Of a DNA stretch of 64,000 nt, positions 1 to 12,052 are shown in pieces. The stretch lies in contig NC_134136.1 of NCBI RefSeq assembly GCF_040939455.1, forward strand, positions 107,434,014-107,498,013. The letters are read 5' to 3'. The number at the start of each line of letters is the position of its first letter. Positions within the stretch are counted from its first letter, which is position 1. Source of the stretch: Microcebus murinus. Its lineage: Eukaryota > Chordata > Mammalia > Primates > Cheirogaleidae. Both the position numbers and the translations under genes were made by a program. The notes under the pieces were generated by a model. The model saw nothing but the letters and a program-made list of their open reading frames with translations, was not told the origin of the DNA and did no database searches.

Positions 1-1829
1 CAAATATTTGTATAGGCTAAAGCTTGTAATATCAAAAAGAGCTAACCAGCATTGTTCATTCTGTGATGATAAAAATTTTCTATATATGCACTGTACATAA
101 TACTATGGCAACTAGAAAGATGTGGCTCTTGAGTACTTCAAATTTGGCAATGGAGGAACTACATATTTTATTTTACTTTCACTTATTTAAATTTAAATTG
201 ATTTTTTTTGTCATTACCCAGTGGCTACCAAATTGGACAGATTAAGTCTAGAAATTAATTACTAATAAATGTACATGTTTTTATCAATACATATATCACA
301 TAGGGTTATATGTACAGAAACACACAGATAAATGGATGCAATCTAACTGCTATCTAAAAACAAAAATCAAAATGTTCTGTGACAAAAAAAATGCCACAGA
401 TTCTTGCTTCATTTCATGAATGTGAAAAGCTCAGACATTTATTAACATAATTTTGACCAAAAATATCCTCCATATCAAATGCGATTACTTAGCCATTTCT
501 GCAAGGCTAGAGATTTTTTCCCAAAATTAACAAGAAAAACAACTTAATCCTCTGCTTTAGTATGCCATTTCACAGCTTGCAGTTGCTTATTGTGAATGCT
601 CCTATTTTTCTTCTTAGAATTATTGCAAAAAGATTATGCCAGATATGGTTTACATTTTGCCATTCTTTTGAAATTGAGAATGATTTTTTTTTGCTGTTAA
701 ATTTATTTACATTTAAGACAAATGCATACTTAATTTGAGGGAAACAATCAAAAGCTTTTGAATGATTACATTTGGTAAATACCTTTTTTAAAGTAAAATC
801 TATTTGATGTAGATCTGCAATCTGATAGAGAACTATTTGTTGTATTTGTAATCCAAGCAGCAGGAATACCAATGAATTTTAATTATCAGTTTAAAAATCT
901 AAACAATGGGAAGTAAGATGATACTCTGCCTTCAAAGCTATGGTAATAAAAAGAGCAATTCCTCATGTACCTGAAATGACAGGTGATCCAGATTTGCTCA
1001 CTCAAAGGTCTACAATGCCTAATTTAAATCATTTTGCTTGTGTAACAGACTTCCCCCTGGTCATTTCTAAAGATAAATTAAGATGCATGTTCTCATTAAG
1101 AACAAAACATCCTGACTCTGTGATATTTCTAAATAACTTGCCTTTTCCAAGTTTTCTTAGATGAGAATTCCTGAATGATAACCTGAGAAAGTAAATTGTG
1201 CACTGAATCTAGTACTCTTTTTCTGTTTTTTTTTTTTATTGTCTTCCCTTAAAAACAATCTGTCTACATTTCACATTGCATTCCCATGAAGAAAAATATA
1301 CAGTGGATGTTACCAGAATCAATTTATTTTACCAAATATTGGACCAATGCATTGTGATTAGAGATCACCCCTTTGGCAATGCTCCCATTTCATCACTAAC
1401 TATTCTGATTTATATCTAATATTGAGAAAAATTAAAATTAGAGATCAAAGAATTTTTGGACTGATACAATTATAAAACCAAGAGGAAAGAGCCACAGATT
1501 TTTAAGTAAAAAAAAAACAAAAAAAAAAAAACTAAATTTAGGACTGGGCTTTTAAGTAGTTTGAACAAATCATTTAGATAAGTGCTTGTCAATCTACAGG
1601 TCAAGACGTTTGTGACTTGTGTGACCCATTGATGTGTCATGATAGCTATTAATTTAAAAAATCAAATAGAAAAAAAATAAAATAAAATTATTACACTGTG
1701 TCTACATATAATACAGATATCATTTTTAATAAAAATTTTGTTTTAGGTTTGCATGGGTGTGATAGAGAAAGAGAAGGGCAGTACAGGATCATCAAGGGCT
1801 CTCACCTTTTTCATAAATTGGGTTCTGGA
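1..1829. other. Unassigned AT-rich intron
   Basis: No gene or confident repeat is visible. There are short A and T runs near 1223-1237 and 1508-1531. A stretch near 1590-1640 faintly resembles a degraded DNA-transposon relic, but not well enough to call. Confidence 0.5.
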
Positions 1830-2300
1830 TGATATAGGGGAAACAGATTTCTTTTCTTACCCATCACAAGGTTCATGGCTAAGATCCCGATATCAAAAGA
1901 TAGGTTAATAAGAAAAGCACACAAATTTATTTAATGTAAGTTTTACATGACACAAGAGCCTTCAGAAATGCAGACCCAAAGAACGAAGGGAGACGTGTAT
2001 TTTTATGCTACATTTGACGAAGAGTGGACAGCCATGCGGAAGTATGACTGGAGGACCAAAGGGCATAATCTAATGGTAATAAACTGGGGGAATTTAGCAA
2101 GGCCTGTTTGTTCAGATTCTTCTCTGTGTCTTAGTGTGACATTCCTTTCCTCTCAGTATAGGGCACATGAGGGTCTTATGCTCTACTTTAGAGGAAGGCC
2201 AGAGAATTATTTTATGAACTGCTTCAGAGGAGAAGGGTGAGGGAAGATCAGAGAGACTTTTTTGCTTCTACTGTTTCCTCAAATTCCAAGATGCCATATT
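1830..2300 (-). mobile_element. Possible LTR-type relic, antisense
   Basis: The block is richer in GC and purines than its surroundings. It contains a run (TTAATAAGAAAAGCACACAAATTTATTTAA) like the antisense of an LTR polyadenylation region, followed by text I recognise loosely from old endogenous retroviral LTRs. Boundaries and family are uncertain, and no target duplication was found. The short ORF at 1947-2240 falls inside it and has no protein-like features. Confidence 0.35.
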
Positions 2301-2384
2301 TTGGGGTGACATGTTCTGAATCCCATCAATGAGCAATAGAAAGAGGATGAAAGCTTGTGATTTAAGGAAACAGTTGATTATTTA

Positions 2385-2548
2385 ATCATCTGAACTGTGG
2401 AGCCGTGAAAGTCTTAGAAAAAATCCTGATTCTGTCACTGTTTAACCTTAGGCAAGTTATTCAACTATTCTCTGCATTGTTTTCCCCATATGTAAAGTGG
2501 AAACACTAATAATGTCTATCTCAAAATGTTGCTTTAAGAATTAAGTGA
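2385..2548 (+). repeat. MIR SINE, 5' part (split by an L1)
   Basis: The MIR core is recognisable: CTGTTTAACCTTAGGCAAGTTATTC, the CCATATGTAAAGTGG stretch and a trailing AAGAATTAAGTGA. The element resumes at 2866 after an inserted L1 fragment. Confidence 0.8.
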
Positions 2549-2853
2549 CAGTGAATATATCTCTTTGACACACCAATTTCAATTATTTCGGAAATATACC
2601 CAGAAGTGGAATTGCTGGATCATATGGTAATTCTACTTTTAGTTTTTTTAGGAGTCTCCATATTATTTTCCAAACTGGCTATATTCACTTACATTTCCAC
2701 CAACAGTGTACAAGATCCTCACCACGAAAAATTTAGTTGGTGAGATGATAGATACATTAATCAGCCTGGCTGAATTTTCTACAACATATACATAGATTAA
2801 AACATCACTGTATACCCATAAATATACACATTATTAGTCAATTAAAAATAAAT
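2549..2853 (+). mobile_element. Short L1 insertion with 5' inversion
   Basis: Positions 2549-2726 read as the reverse complement of the end of L1 ORF2 (ATACCCAGAAGTGGAATTGC, then CCACCAACAGTGTACAAG). Positions 2727-2853 read as an old L1 3' UTR in the forward direction (ATTAAAACATCACTGTATAC... ending AATTAAAAATAAA). Opposite-facing halves of one insertion are the mark of twin priming. It is flanked by AGAATTAAGTGA at 2537-2548 and AGAATTAAATGA at 2854-2865, a 12-bp duplication with one mismatch, and it interrupts a MIR. Confidence 0.7.
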
Positions 2854-2865
2854 AGAATTAAATGA

Positions 2866-2937
2866 GACATCTCATGCAAATCCATTACCATAATGCCTGA
2901 TACTTAATAAATGCTAGCCATTAGTATTACATCTCTA
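2866..2937 (+). repeat. MIR SINE, 3' part
   Basis: This continues the MIR after the L1: GCATGTAAAG-like remnants, then CATAATGCCTGATACTTAATAAATGCTAGCCATTAGTATTA, matching the MIR tail (gcctggcacatagtaagtgctcaataaatg). Confidence 0.75.
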
Positions 2938-4209
2938 TCCTATGATTTTGAGTTATATTAGTTTCCATTGTAATGTGAATAATTTTTCTTTATTTTTGAC
3001 TCATATGCTGTGTAAAGCATTGGGTTTTTAAGAATATGCATATGAACTATCTAAAATTCTTAGTTATGTAATTTTTCTAACAGGCACATTTTTCATAGAA
3101 CAAAATACTTTGGGCAGCAAGTCGTCATTGTCCATTTTTCTAATATGAACTCCTCTGTACTTGAAATGTCACTGATAGGATTTGTCCCTCTTCTGCTTCT
3201 GTCATGTTTGCCACCTTATTCAATAGACACAAGATAAGTGTGTTGGGCATTGGGAGGAATGGACTGAGTGTCGTATGATTATTTCATAAATACTGGAAAA
3301 CTTTGCTGGGAACCAGCACTCATATTGCCACTGAGGAAGGCTGTGATCCTATACCCTGTTGTAAGCCAAGTGAAATAAGATCTGTTCATAAAGACTTGTA
3401 CAGTAGGTACAACATAGTATAGGTTGTTTTATTTAAAAGTTTAGACTTCATAAATCATCTAACACTTGGAAAATATTAGGTACTATATAACAAACTCTTC
3501 AAAGACCTTCAGTAGACCCAGAATAATGTTTTAAAATTTAAGGTTAATTACTCCCAAATCAACAGAGTTTTGAATGTAACTTAACTCTGGCCTTTGATAT
3601 GGTAAATTGCCAATTATAGTTATCTTTGTTGGATATAAATTGAATTAGATTCAACTGTGACCCAGTGATTTTCTGACTTCTTATGTGGTCAATGCAAACA
3701 GTTATGTTTAATGGTGGCAAAGCAGAAATAAAAATGTTAAATGTAAGAGTTAATTGCAAGGTCATTATTTTTTTTCCAAAGTAATGGAAACATAGTACTT
3801 CATCCACTGTAAAATTACAGGCTAATGACTCAGTTCTACAAAGTGGCTCTCAAACATTGTTCAATGTACCCACACTGATTTAAGCAATTATAAAGTATCA
3901 TTTCAAAGATTAAATAATGATGAGGAGCACACATCACATTTTAAATGGTGCCACAAAATATAAGCTTGTAGAGCTCTCATTAGACATTTTTGAATAAAAT
4001 AATATAAAAAATTGTTCGATCCAAGGTTGATGGTATTTACAAATTTTGACAAGAAATAAATATTTATAAATCCTCTTATTTGAAGAAAGTAATTCAATAA
4101 ATATTTTAATATTTTATGAAAGTTTTAATATGGTTTTCTAAGGCATCACACTCCATTTTTGAAGGTACCATAAATAGGAATATGAAGGCAATTTAGATTG
4201 TTCAGCTAA
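2938..4209. other. Unassigned intron
   Basis: AT-rich sequence. The minus-strand ORFs at 3559-3807 and 3903-4097 have no recognisable domain and look like chance. No repeat family is confidently seen. Confidence 0.5.
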
Positions 4210-4794
4210 CTGTAGGAGACAAGGATATGTCATCCTAAAACATGGGCCACTTTGCCATAAGGACTATTTTGAGCTGAAGGCAATTCACAAGGAGTTTATA
4301 TAAGAAAAGCTCTTTGCCCTCTCCCATTTGCCTAAAAGTAGAACATAAATTTACAAAGGTGTCCCTCCTCATCTCTCTACCAGAATGGACAAAGGTTGAT
4401 GACTGAAGACAACTTTGGACCTTTATCAGCCTGGAGATGGCACCAGAGGAATTCACATGACAAACCTTACTAACTAGCTTTTATCTACCAATTTAATTTC
4501 CCATATATTTGCCTTCCTACAATTTTCCACTCCTAAAGACTCACGATCTCTTTTCTTTGTCTTGTCTTCTATCTAAAATAATATATTGTTTTTTGCTAAA
4601 GATGCTATATAAACCAAAGTTTTCAGCTACCTCTTTGAAATTTATTCATTTTTCTCTAGGCATCTCCCATGTATACATGAGGGATACATATAAATAAACT
4701 TCTATTTGTTTTTCTTTTATTAATCTCTCTTTTGCTATAGGGGTCCTAGTTAAGGAGTAAAGGTAGAGGGAAAGTTATTATTTCCTCTGCTACA
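4210..4794 (+). mobile_element. Probable solo LTR
   Basis: The segment starts TGTAGGAGAC and ends CTGCTACA (TG...CA). An internal AATAAA (in ATAAATAAAC near 4692) is followed by a T-rich stretch and GGGGTCCTAGTTAAGG, as in a retroviral R/U5 region. Its length of about 585 bp suits an LTR. No clean flanking duplication was found and I cannot name the family. Confidence 0.45.
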
Positions 4795-4981
4795 CACAAC
4801 TTGTTTATTGAATGTTTATTCAACACATTGTTTACCTGATGAATAATTTACTTGGTGAGTCTGATTAGTGTGAGCTAATAGCGTTTATAAATTTTTCTCA
4901 AATTTATCCAATTTGAACCAACCACATTTGAATTTTAATTACTTTAGGCTCTCTAAACTACTTATAATACTATAATATAAA

Positions 4982-5110
4982 TGTGTGTTTGTGTGTGTGT
5001 ATATATATGTATACACACACGCATATGCATGCTACATATATGGGTATATATGTGGCATAATACACACTTATACAAATGACACACATATTCATACAAAAAC
5101 TATATATATC
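4982..5110. repeat. Compound TG/TA/CA microsatellite region
   Basis: Mixed dinucleotide runs (GTGTGTGTGTATATATATG, ATACACACACGCATATGCATG), mostly alternating purine-pyrimidine. Confidence 0.8.
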
Positions 5111-5280
5111 ATTGTTATATTTATTTTATGCATATTTTTATTACTTAATTGAGATACTTTAAAAATTAAAATGCTTCTATAATACTTTTTAAAATAATCG
5201 TTTTTCATATTTTTGACCTCCAAATTTCGCCTAATTGCAAGAGACTGCATGTAACACACTCTTCAGTAATTAAGCAATGT

Positions 5281-5292
5281 AAAGAATTTCTT
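5281..5292 (+). repeat. Target-site duplication of the Alu (left copy)
   Basis: AAAGAATTTCTT is repeated exactly at 5588-5599. Confidence 0.93.
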
Positions 5293-5587
5293 GGCCGGGC
5301 GCGGTGGCTCACGCCTGTAATCCTAGCACATTGGGAGGCTGAGGCGAGCGGATTGTTCAAGGTCAGGAGTTCGAAACCAGCCTGAGCGAGACCCCGTCTC
5401 TACCAAAAATAGAAATAAATTAATTGACCAGCTAAAAATATATATACAAAAAATTAGCCGGGCATGGTGGCGCATGCCTGTAGTCCCAGCTACTCGGGAG
5501 GCTGAGGCAGTAGGATCGCTGAGCCCCGGAGATTGACTCTAGCCTGGGCAACAAAGTGAGACTCTGTATAAAAAAAAAAAAAAAAAA
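5293..5587 (+). mobile_element. Alu SINE, strepsirrhine type
   Basis: Starts GGCCGGGCGCGGTGGCTCACG and has A and B box regions, two arms and a poly-A end. Between the arms lies the AAATAGAAATAAATTAATTGACCAGCTAAAAATATATATACAAAA linker typical of lemur Alus. A perfect 12-bp target-site duplication AAAGAATTTCTT flanks it at 5281-5292 and 5588-5599. It lies antisense to DMD. Confidence 0.97.
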
Positions 5588-5599
5588 AAAGAATTTCTT

Positions 5600-6762
5600 A
5601 TATGTATTCCTTTATTCTAACATTCATATTTCTTGAGTACCTACTATGTGTTAGGCACATACAGCTAGTGATACAAGATAGTCAGCCGAGTCTCTGTAAA
5701 AAGTATAGTTTATGGGCTAAAAATGTAAGTTTTAAACACTTTCACAATAATTATTCTACATGTTATCATAGTTTAAAGTGTAAACCTTTAAAACAGAAAC
5801 AGATAGAAATTCAGAGTTCTTACACTATTCCAAGAATGTATAGTTTCAGGCCCCCAAAAACAAAAATAGTCATCTCTGTGAAAAACATAGTCACTTCACA
5901 AAAAAACAAACTGGTAGTGACAGGGGTGGGAAGAATTTTTTGGGAAAACACTATTTATATAAGCTTCCTATTAAACTGGCATTGAAAGTACCTATATGAT
6001 TAGGAGTGTTTTCATGTTCATCCACTAATGACCACTGCAGAAAAGTAAAATGTTGAGTCCCTTGAAGAAATGTCTTCTAACCAAATTCTGTTTCTGGTCT
6101 GTGCAGTTGACATGAGAACAGATCGACTGTTACATGCTTGAAGCATCATGGTCACATGTGTTGAGAGAAGAAAAAAGTGATATTTTCTTTTTATCATTAA
6201 CCGTTTTAAATTGATTGAAAGGAAGCCTTAATTTCTTTTTCTAAATTAGTTTCTGAATAGTCCTACATAATATTAAAAAAATTAGGAAATAGGGATTATA
6301 CAGTGAATTCAATATCAGTTTATAAACTAAACTACTACGATTGGTAAATAAATATTTTTTGGATTTTTTTTCTTTTTTACTGCTTTGGGGTATCTAAGGG
6401 AGTTCTAGTAGAGGAGTTTCAAATATTTTATTCAATTCATAATTCCTAATAAAATCATGCTTTACTCAATACTGCTCATTATATACACTTTGAACTTGTC
6501 TTCAGAAATTAAACATCTTGCTCTATCTTATGCAATTTTTATCAATTATAGGCAATTGTTTCAAATTAAGATTTTAGACAATGTCCTGATATAATACACT
6601 TATGTTGTCTGATCAATAATTTCTTAAATATTCCTTTTTAGCTACTTTTTCTCATCTCCTTTGCAATTAGGTTCAGCCATAAAACTGGGTTCTGGCCCAT
6701 GGGATGTTGGAGGAAGTGAACAAAGTTCCTTCCTGACTTGGTCACAATATTTTAATATCCCT
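5600..6762. other. Mostly unassigned; short L2-like remnant at its left edge
   Basis: At 5620-5690 TATTTCTTGAGTACCTACTATGTGTTAGGCAC resembles the reverse of an L2 3' end. The 127-aa ORF at 5602-5985 runs through it and has no domain. The rest is unremarkable AT-rich intron. Confidence 0.45.
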
Positions 6763-7085
6763 CTACAGCTATACTGTCTAATGTAGCCACTAGCCACATG
6801 TGGCTATTGAGCACCTAATGTGGCTATTCCAAGATTCTGAGATGCGCTGGAAGTATAGAATACGCAATATATTTTAAAGAAGTGGTAATAATAAATAATG
6901 TAAAACATCTGATTAATAATTAATATACTGAATACATGTTAAAGTAATAATATTTCTGGTTTTATACATGATTAAATATATTATTAAAAATATTTCACCT
7001 ATTTCTTTTTACTTTGTAAATGTGACTACAAGAACTTTAAACACAATATAAGTATTTTGCATTATATTTTTTTGGATAATGTTGC
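6763..7085 (+). mobile_element. hAT-like nonautonomous DNA transposon relic
   Basis: Contains TAGCCACTAGCCACATGTGGCTATTGAGCAC, a diagnostic phrase of a mammalian MITE. It is followed by the expected A/T-rich body (CACCTATTTCTTTTTACTTTGTAAATGTG) and a TTATATTTTTTTGGATAATG end. The exact family name is not assigned. Confidence 0.6.
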
Positions 7086-8373
7086 CAGACTTCTCAGAGT
7101 TCCCAAATATCTTTCTACTCTAACACATCCCCTATTCATTCCTTCATCTTTTATTTTTAAAACAATATTTATTATGAATCTACTGTGTGCCAGGTACTCT
7201 TCTAATAATCACCTAATGACAAGATAGTGGATGGAACATGTGACTTTATGATCAAAATGTTGGGAATTACCTGATATAGGAACTGAATTTTATGACAAGA
7301 TTATTTTGTTCTCAGATCACAGTACCTGCCAGAACAAGTAAGAGGAGTTACAATAATATGACTTTATAAATGGTGTTTTTGAGGATCACAGATGCTGGGT
7401 TCTGCCTATTAAGAAGAATGAACACACAGAGTTATGAAATGTTAAAAGATTCCTGTGTCTCATTCTTTGGACTGCAAGGCCTTTGGAATTTTGGCAATGC
7501 CTGTGAATTACCCAGGGCTTTAGTCGCTGTGGTGATAGCTCTGAAACAGGGAAATACAGCTTTAAGAACAGTTTAAGTCTGGCTATGTGGACTTATTGGT
7601 GATAAACTCATGCTTTTGTCAGTCTTTCGAAAATACTAAAAAATATTCATAAAACATCCTCATTTCCCATTATTATTCAAGTACTTTAGGCATTCAGAGT
7701 TCTCAGACTATTTTCTCTTTTGTAGAGAAAATGTAGATGGCTCCTCTATGACCTCTTTCCATATGTATTATTCTGTTAGTTACCATTTTCCTTGTGCTTA
7801 ATCAATACTTGCCTACATAATATTAATTTCATGTGTATAGAAAAGCTAAAAAAAGGCATCCAGTTCATTAAAAATAAAATAAAGCAACATAAAACCAAAG
7901 CATTCAAATAAATAATATGAGAAGAACATTAGTTTATTTCCAACCTTGGCTAAATAACTCCAGTATTTCTGACTTTTCTCATAAGTCTTCTTTCCTGATA
8001 TGTAAAGCATTGTCCTCTTTATTACCTTACTTAACCTAAAAGAGTTCCTCAAAACTTTTTAAATTCTCTTTTCAAATATTTATTCTCTATATCTATTAAA
8101 AATATAGGTATCTATATTTTACTTTAATACTAATATATTTTACCATATAATATTATAAAAGAAGCAAAATAACAGTCTTCTTGTTGTACCCCAAAAGCTT
8201 GCTAATTCATTTTTAAACAAAATGATATTACCTACAACGTAGGCCCTACGTATTCATCTTTTGGTTATCTTCATGCATAAGAAGGAAAATACTTTACAAA
8301 TGATATAATTGATCCTAATGCCTCGATATACACATCTCTAACCCAGTGTTTTGTTCTATTCAGAGTGTAAAAG
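7086..8373. other. Unassigned intron; small L2-like remnant at 7150-7235
   Basis: ATGAATCTACTGTGTGCCAGGTACTCTTCTAATAATC is like the reverse of an L2 tail. The ORF at 7370-7576 has no family resemblance. Nothing else is assigned. Confidence 0.45.
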
Positions 8374-8608
8374 TGTAGACAAATTACCAGCCTGACATAA
8401 TTAGACCTGTGGAATACCATAAAACCTTAAGCCCCCTGACAGGCTGAATGTCTGGACCCCTTTTTGGCTGAAGAGACTCTTCTTCTAATGATGTGTCTGT
8501 ATTCAGTTTTAACTGAAAGCTCCACTTCCCAGCCTGCAGGCTGCAAACCTTTATAAGGAATAAAGTTCTCCTTTCCAAATTTATAGATCTTATAATTTTA
8601 ATTTGACA
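8374..8608 (+). mobile_element. Possible solo LTR
   Basis: TG...CA ends, a GGAATAAAGTTCTCCTTTCC polyadenylation-type stretch about 50 bp before the end, and a sequence style (CTGGACCCCTTTTTGGCTGAAGAGACTCTTCTTC) like a mammalian LTR. Family is not assigned and no target duplication is visible. Confidence 0.45.
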
Positions 8609-9459
8609 GACCATATCAATGTGTGATTTCTTTTCTAAAAAATATATGGAAAGAAAACTCTCAGGGACCTTTGCACCAGAAATTCTGAAGCTAAACAAAA
8701 CATGAGAATGTACATCTCATCAACCACCAAAACCAAAACAACAAATACTGTTATTCGTGAAGAACAAAATCTTTGTGATTGTATTTATTTTGGGGAGTGG
8801 AAGAAAGCTATCATTTTTTTTGTAAACTAGCACAATTTGTTTTATAATTTGAGACTTCTGATTAGCTAACCTTTAAGAAAGTTGAAATAGAAAAATATAC
8901 TTAGTAAATTATTCGCATAATGTAATTGTTTAGGATCTTCAGTTTTCATGCAGGATACTTAATGATCTTTAAGGTGTTTTTAGTACTTTTGTTTATTTGT
9001 TTATCCAAACTACTAGTGTAATGACTTCAATGACAAGTTTTTCTTTAGAGGATATACTGAAATTCCTCATATAAATATTCTCTGAATGAATTTCCAATAT
9101 CTATGACAATGATACTCTACTTACATAGCTCATTGAAAATATTATTAGAAGCAATCTTCATTTTAACTGCTTCTTTCAGAATATATGTGCATATTACATG
9201 GTGAGACATCCCTAAATACTAAGGGAATATTGCTGTCATTCCAAAATTGTATTCAATTCTTCAAAAGTCATTTATGATACTAAAATTACTAATGTAAAAC
9301 ATTCTGAGGCTTTGACATTATTCTTAAAAAGGTAGAAGCTAAATCAAATTTACTGGTAAATTGGCATATTGAATTCAAACATTTTCACCCTTTCTAGAGA
9401 TAAACAATGCTCTAGATTTCTGAAGAGACCATTAGAGAAAACCTAGGGCAACATTCATT

Positions 9460-9462
<3 letters not shown>
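8609..9462. other. Unassigned intron
   Basis: AT-rich sequence with no repeat or gene recognised. Confidence 0.5.
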
Positions 9463-9513
<51 letters not shown>

Positions 9514-9541
9514 ACACATACACACACACATATATATATAT
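9463..9541. repeat. (TA)24 microsatellite followed by CA and TA runs
   Basis: Twenty-four uninterrupted TA units (9463-9510), then ACACACATACACACACACA and a further TA run. It is self-complementary and able to extrude a hairpin or cruciform. Confidence 0.97.
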
Positions 9542-10654
9542 CCTTCCGTATCAGAAAAATGTATCAATATGGCCATCTAAATTATTTTTTAAAATTTCAC
9601 ACAATGAGAGGAAAAAACCTTTTATGAAGGCATAAATCTATAGGCATAAGGAAAAAAGGAGAATTAGACAGAGCAAACTCAAAATATTTGCAAATTTGGG
9701 GAAATCTTATAAAAAGTATCACCCATGGATCATGTGGATTAAAGAAATTGGTTTTCTCTGGGCCAGGTGCAGTAAATAAAAGAAGGAAACATTTAGCAAA
9801 TTCATCTACAACTCTCATTTGTTCTCAATAAAAAGCAGCTAATCTTAAACCAAGGAATGATTTCACTCACATTTCTAATTAACAGATCTGTTAATTTCCA
9901 TTCATCATTTGGCCACAAGACTGAAAGTGATTGCTGATTTATTGATCACCCTTGTCTATTTTACTGTTACTTCTCTCTGCACACAGAATTGGGATAGTGA
10001 GATTGGGGCTTAAATTAAGATAAAATTAAGCAAGGTTCTTTTTAAAACCATACTCTGCCTTTTATGTTCCAAGATACACACAAATCTGCCCTCTATCTAT
10101 ATTACAAAAGAGGTACCTACATCTGAACTTATATCAATAGATTACTGTCAGACAAGATCTTAAACCTTTGTGCTCTGCCTACCATGATCAAACTTTTATT
10201 TGAGAATTTAAGGAGTCTAAATGAACCCTAGTAAGGTAAAATATGTTAATACAACCCATTAAGTGGAGCATAGAGCAAGACCTTCAAAGTGTCACTAAAG
10301 TGAAATTATTCTGCGGAAGCAAAGAAAAAATGAGAGATTGAAAGACTCTGCATATCCATTGGAAATGTTTTATTAGTAAGGAAAACATACTGTTGCCCAC
10401 GAAAGGATTAAACTAGTGAAGTGAAAGAAAACTTGGAGATATAGTCAATATGAATGTCTGGATGGATATTTTTTCTAAACTTAGAACACAATTATATTAA
10501 TTTCTGTCCTCATCACCTATCTATCCAAGTGACACAAAATATCTAGGAATTTAAAATATATTATATATACACCAGATATCTATATCAATTAGACATGTAT
10601 TTTTAAGTCTTGTAACATTGAAAGACTCTTTTAAAATTTAATAGATAACATAAA
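9542..10654. other. Unassigned intron
   Basis: No gene or repeat recognised. The minus-strand ORF at 9597-9818 has no domain. Confidence 0.5.
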
Positions 10655-10870
10655 TAGGTACAAATTGAGTATCTCAAATCCAAAAGTCCAAAATCCAAAA
10701 CTTTTTTAGTACCAATGAAATGTTCAATGGAAACGTTCAGCAAAGCATTTTGGATTTCAGATTTCCAGCTTTGAAATTCTCAGCCAGTAAGTATAATGCA
10801 AATATTCTAAAATCTAAGAAAAAAAATCTGAAATGGGAAGCACTTCTAATTCTAAACATTTTGAATAAAG
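10655..10870 (+). mobile_element. Tigger-type nonautonomous DNA transposon relic
   Basis: Matches the palindromic MITE whose consensus reads gttgagtatccctaatccaaaa...: here ATTGAGTATCTCAAATCCAAAA and CAAAATCCAAAACTTTTT, then CTAAAATCTAAGAAAAAAAATCTGAAATGGGAAGCACTTCTAATTC and CATTTTGAATAAAG. Confidence 0.65.
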
Positions 10871-11099
10871 TATACGCGACCTTTATCTGATTGGTAGATT
10901 TCAAGTCTTTTAACACCAGCCCAATTAGATTATTGAATAAAGTCCCCACAAGATAGACCTCAAATTAAATAAAGTACTGTGCAGTGATTCTCAACAGGGA
11001 AAAGGGAAACAACATTCCCCCTTTAGGGTTCACAAATTCCTCAGCGGGGTTTCCTTTAACATTCCCTACTATAGACCTAATTATGTAATTGACATTCTA

Positions 11100-11165
11100 G
11101 GGCTGTGGCTCTCAAAGTGTGCAGCATCAGCATCACCTCATAATTTGTTACAAATCTAAATTCCT
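11100..11165 (+). mobile_element. MER5A-like MITE, left part (split by L1)
   Basis: GGCTGTGGCTCTCAAAGTGTGCAGCATCAGCATCACC matches the start of the hAT-Charlie MITE MER5A. The element resumes at 12067. The break point is exactly at a duplicated 14-mer, so the DNA between is a later insertion. Confidence 0.75.
11152..11165 (+). repeat. Target-site duplication, left copy
   Basis: AAATCTAAATTCCT here and AAATCCAAATTCCT at 12053-12066 (one mismatch). Both belong to the interrupted MER5A-like element. Confidence 0.85.
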
Positions 11166-11193
11166 CCCATCCAAGTACTAACCAGGCCTGACC
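11166..11193 (-). pseudogene. 28-bp 5S rRNA fragment, antisense, at the 5' end of an L1 insertion
   Basis: The reverse complement matches nucleotides about 60-87 of mammalian 5S rRNA (core CCTGGTTAGTACTTGGATGG) at 27 of 28 positions. The one difference turns a CpG into CpA, a typical decay change. It begins directly after the left target-site duplication and ends where L1 homology starts at 11194, so it entered in the same event as the L1. It lies opposite to the L1 sense strand. The 5S match is from recall of the rRNA sequence, which I know well. Confidence 0.85.
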
Positions 11194-12052
11194 AAATTAA
11201 CAAGAAAAAATCAAACAACCCCTTTTAAAAGTGGGCCCAGGACATGAACAGAAACTTTTCAAAAGAAGACAGACTAATGGTCAAAAAACATGGCAGTTGC
11301 TCAACATCTCTAATCATCAGGGAAATGCAAATCAAAACCACAATGAGATATCACTTAACCCCAGTCAGAATGGCTTTTATCAAAAAGTCCCAAAACAACA
11401 AATGTTGGCCTGGATGCAGAGAGTTAGGAACACTCATACACTGTTGTGGAACTGCAAATTAGCACAACTTCTGTGGAAAGTAGTATGGAGATACCTCAAA
11501 GAACTAAAAGTAGAACTACCATTTTGATCCAGCAATCCCACTAATGGGTATTTACCCAAAGGGAAAAAAGTCATCCTATAAAAAAGACATCTGCACTCAA
11601 ATGTTTATAGCAGCACAATTCAGAATTGTAAAGATGTGGAAACAACCCAAGTGCCCATCAGTACATGTGTGGATTGATAAAATGTGGTATATACCACGGA
11701 GCCATAAAAATCAATGATGAGCTAACACCTCTTATATTATCCTAGATGGAGGTGGAGCCCATTCCTTGAAGTGAAGTATCACAGGAATGGAAAAACAAAC
11801 ACCACGTGTACTCACCATCAAATTGGCACTAATTAATCAAAACTTATGTGCACATATGGTAGTGACATTCATCGAGTGTCAGGCAGGTGGGAGGGAAGAG
11901 TGGGGATGGGTATATTTACATCTAATGGGTATGGTGCACACTGTCTGTGGGATGGGCATGCTTGTAGCTCTGACTCAGGTTGTGCAAAGGCAATATATGT
12001 AACAAAAGTGTTTTTACTCCTGTAATATTCTGAAATTTAAAAAAAGAAAAAG
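11194..12052 (+). mobile_element. 5'-truncated LINE-1 (3' end)
   Basis: Begins AAATTAACAAGAAAAAATC within the ORF2 C-terminal region. It continues through the region encoding the cysteine-rich end (broken here), the 3' UTR with GTGGGAGGGAAGAGTGG, and a TGTAATATTCTGAAATTTAAAAAAAG tail. It parallels the full-length copy at 16236-22760 from that copy's position of about 21880. It is older than that copy, with many substitutions and frame breaks, and holds no intact ORF. Confidence 0.93.

Noticed and set aside
1947..2240. 97-aa ORF considered as a gene fragment
   Set aside because: It falls in an LTR-like relic in antisense and has no recognisable domain.
5602..5985. 127-aa plus-strand ORF
   Set aside because: It runs from an L2-like remnant into AT-rich intron, has no domain and no splice context, and lies antisense to DMD. 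Probably chance.
10970..11095. Possible MER20-like MITE (CAGTGATTCTCAACAGGG...)
   Set aside because: Only the first bases resemble the family and the rest could not be followed.
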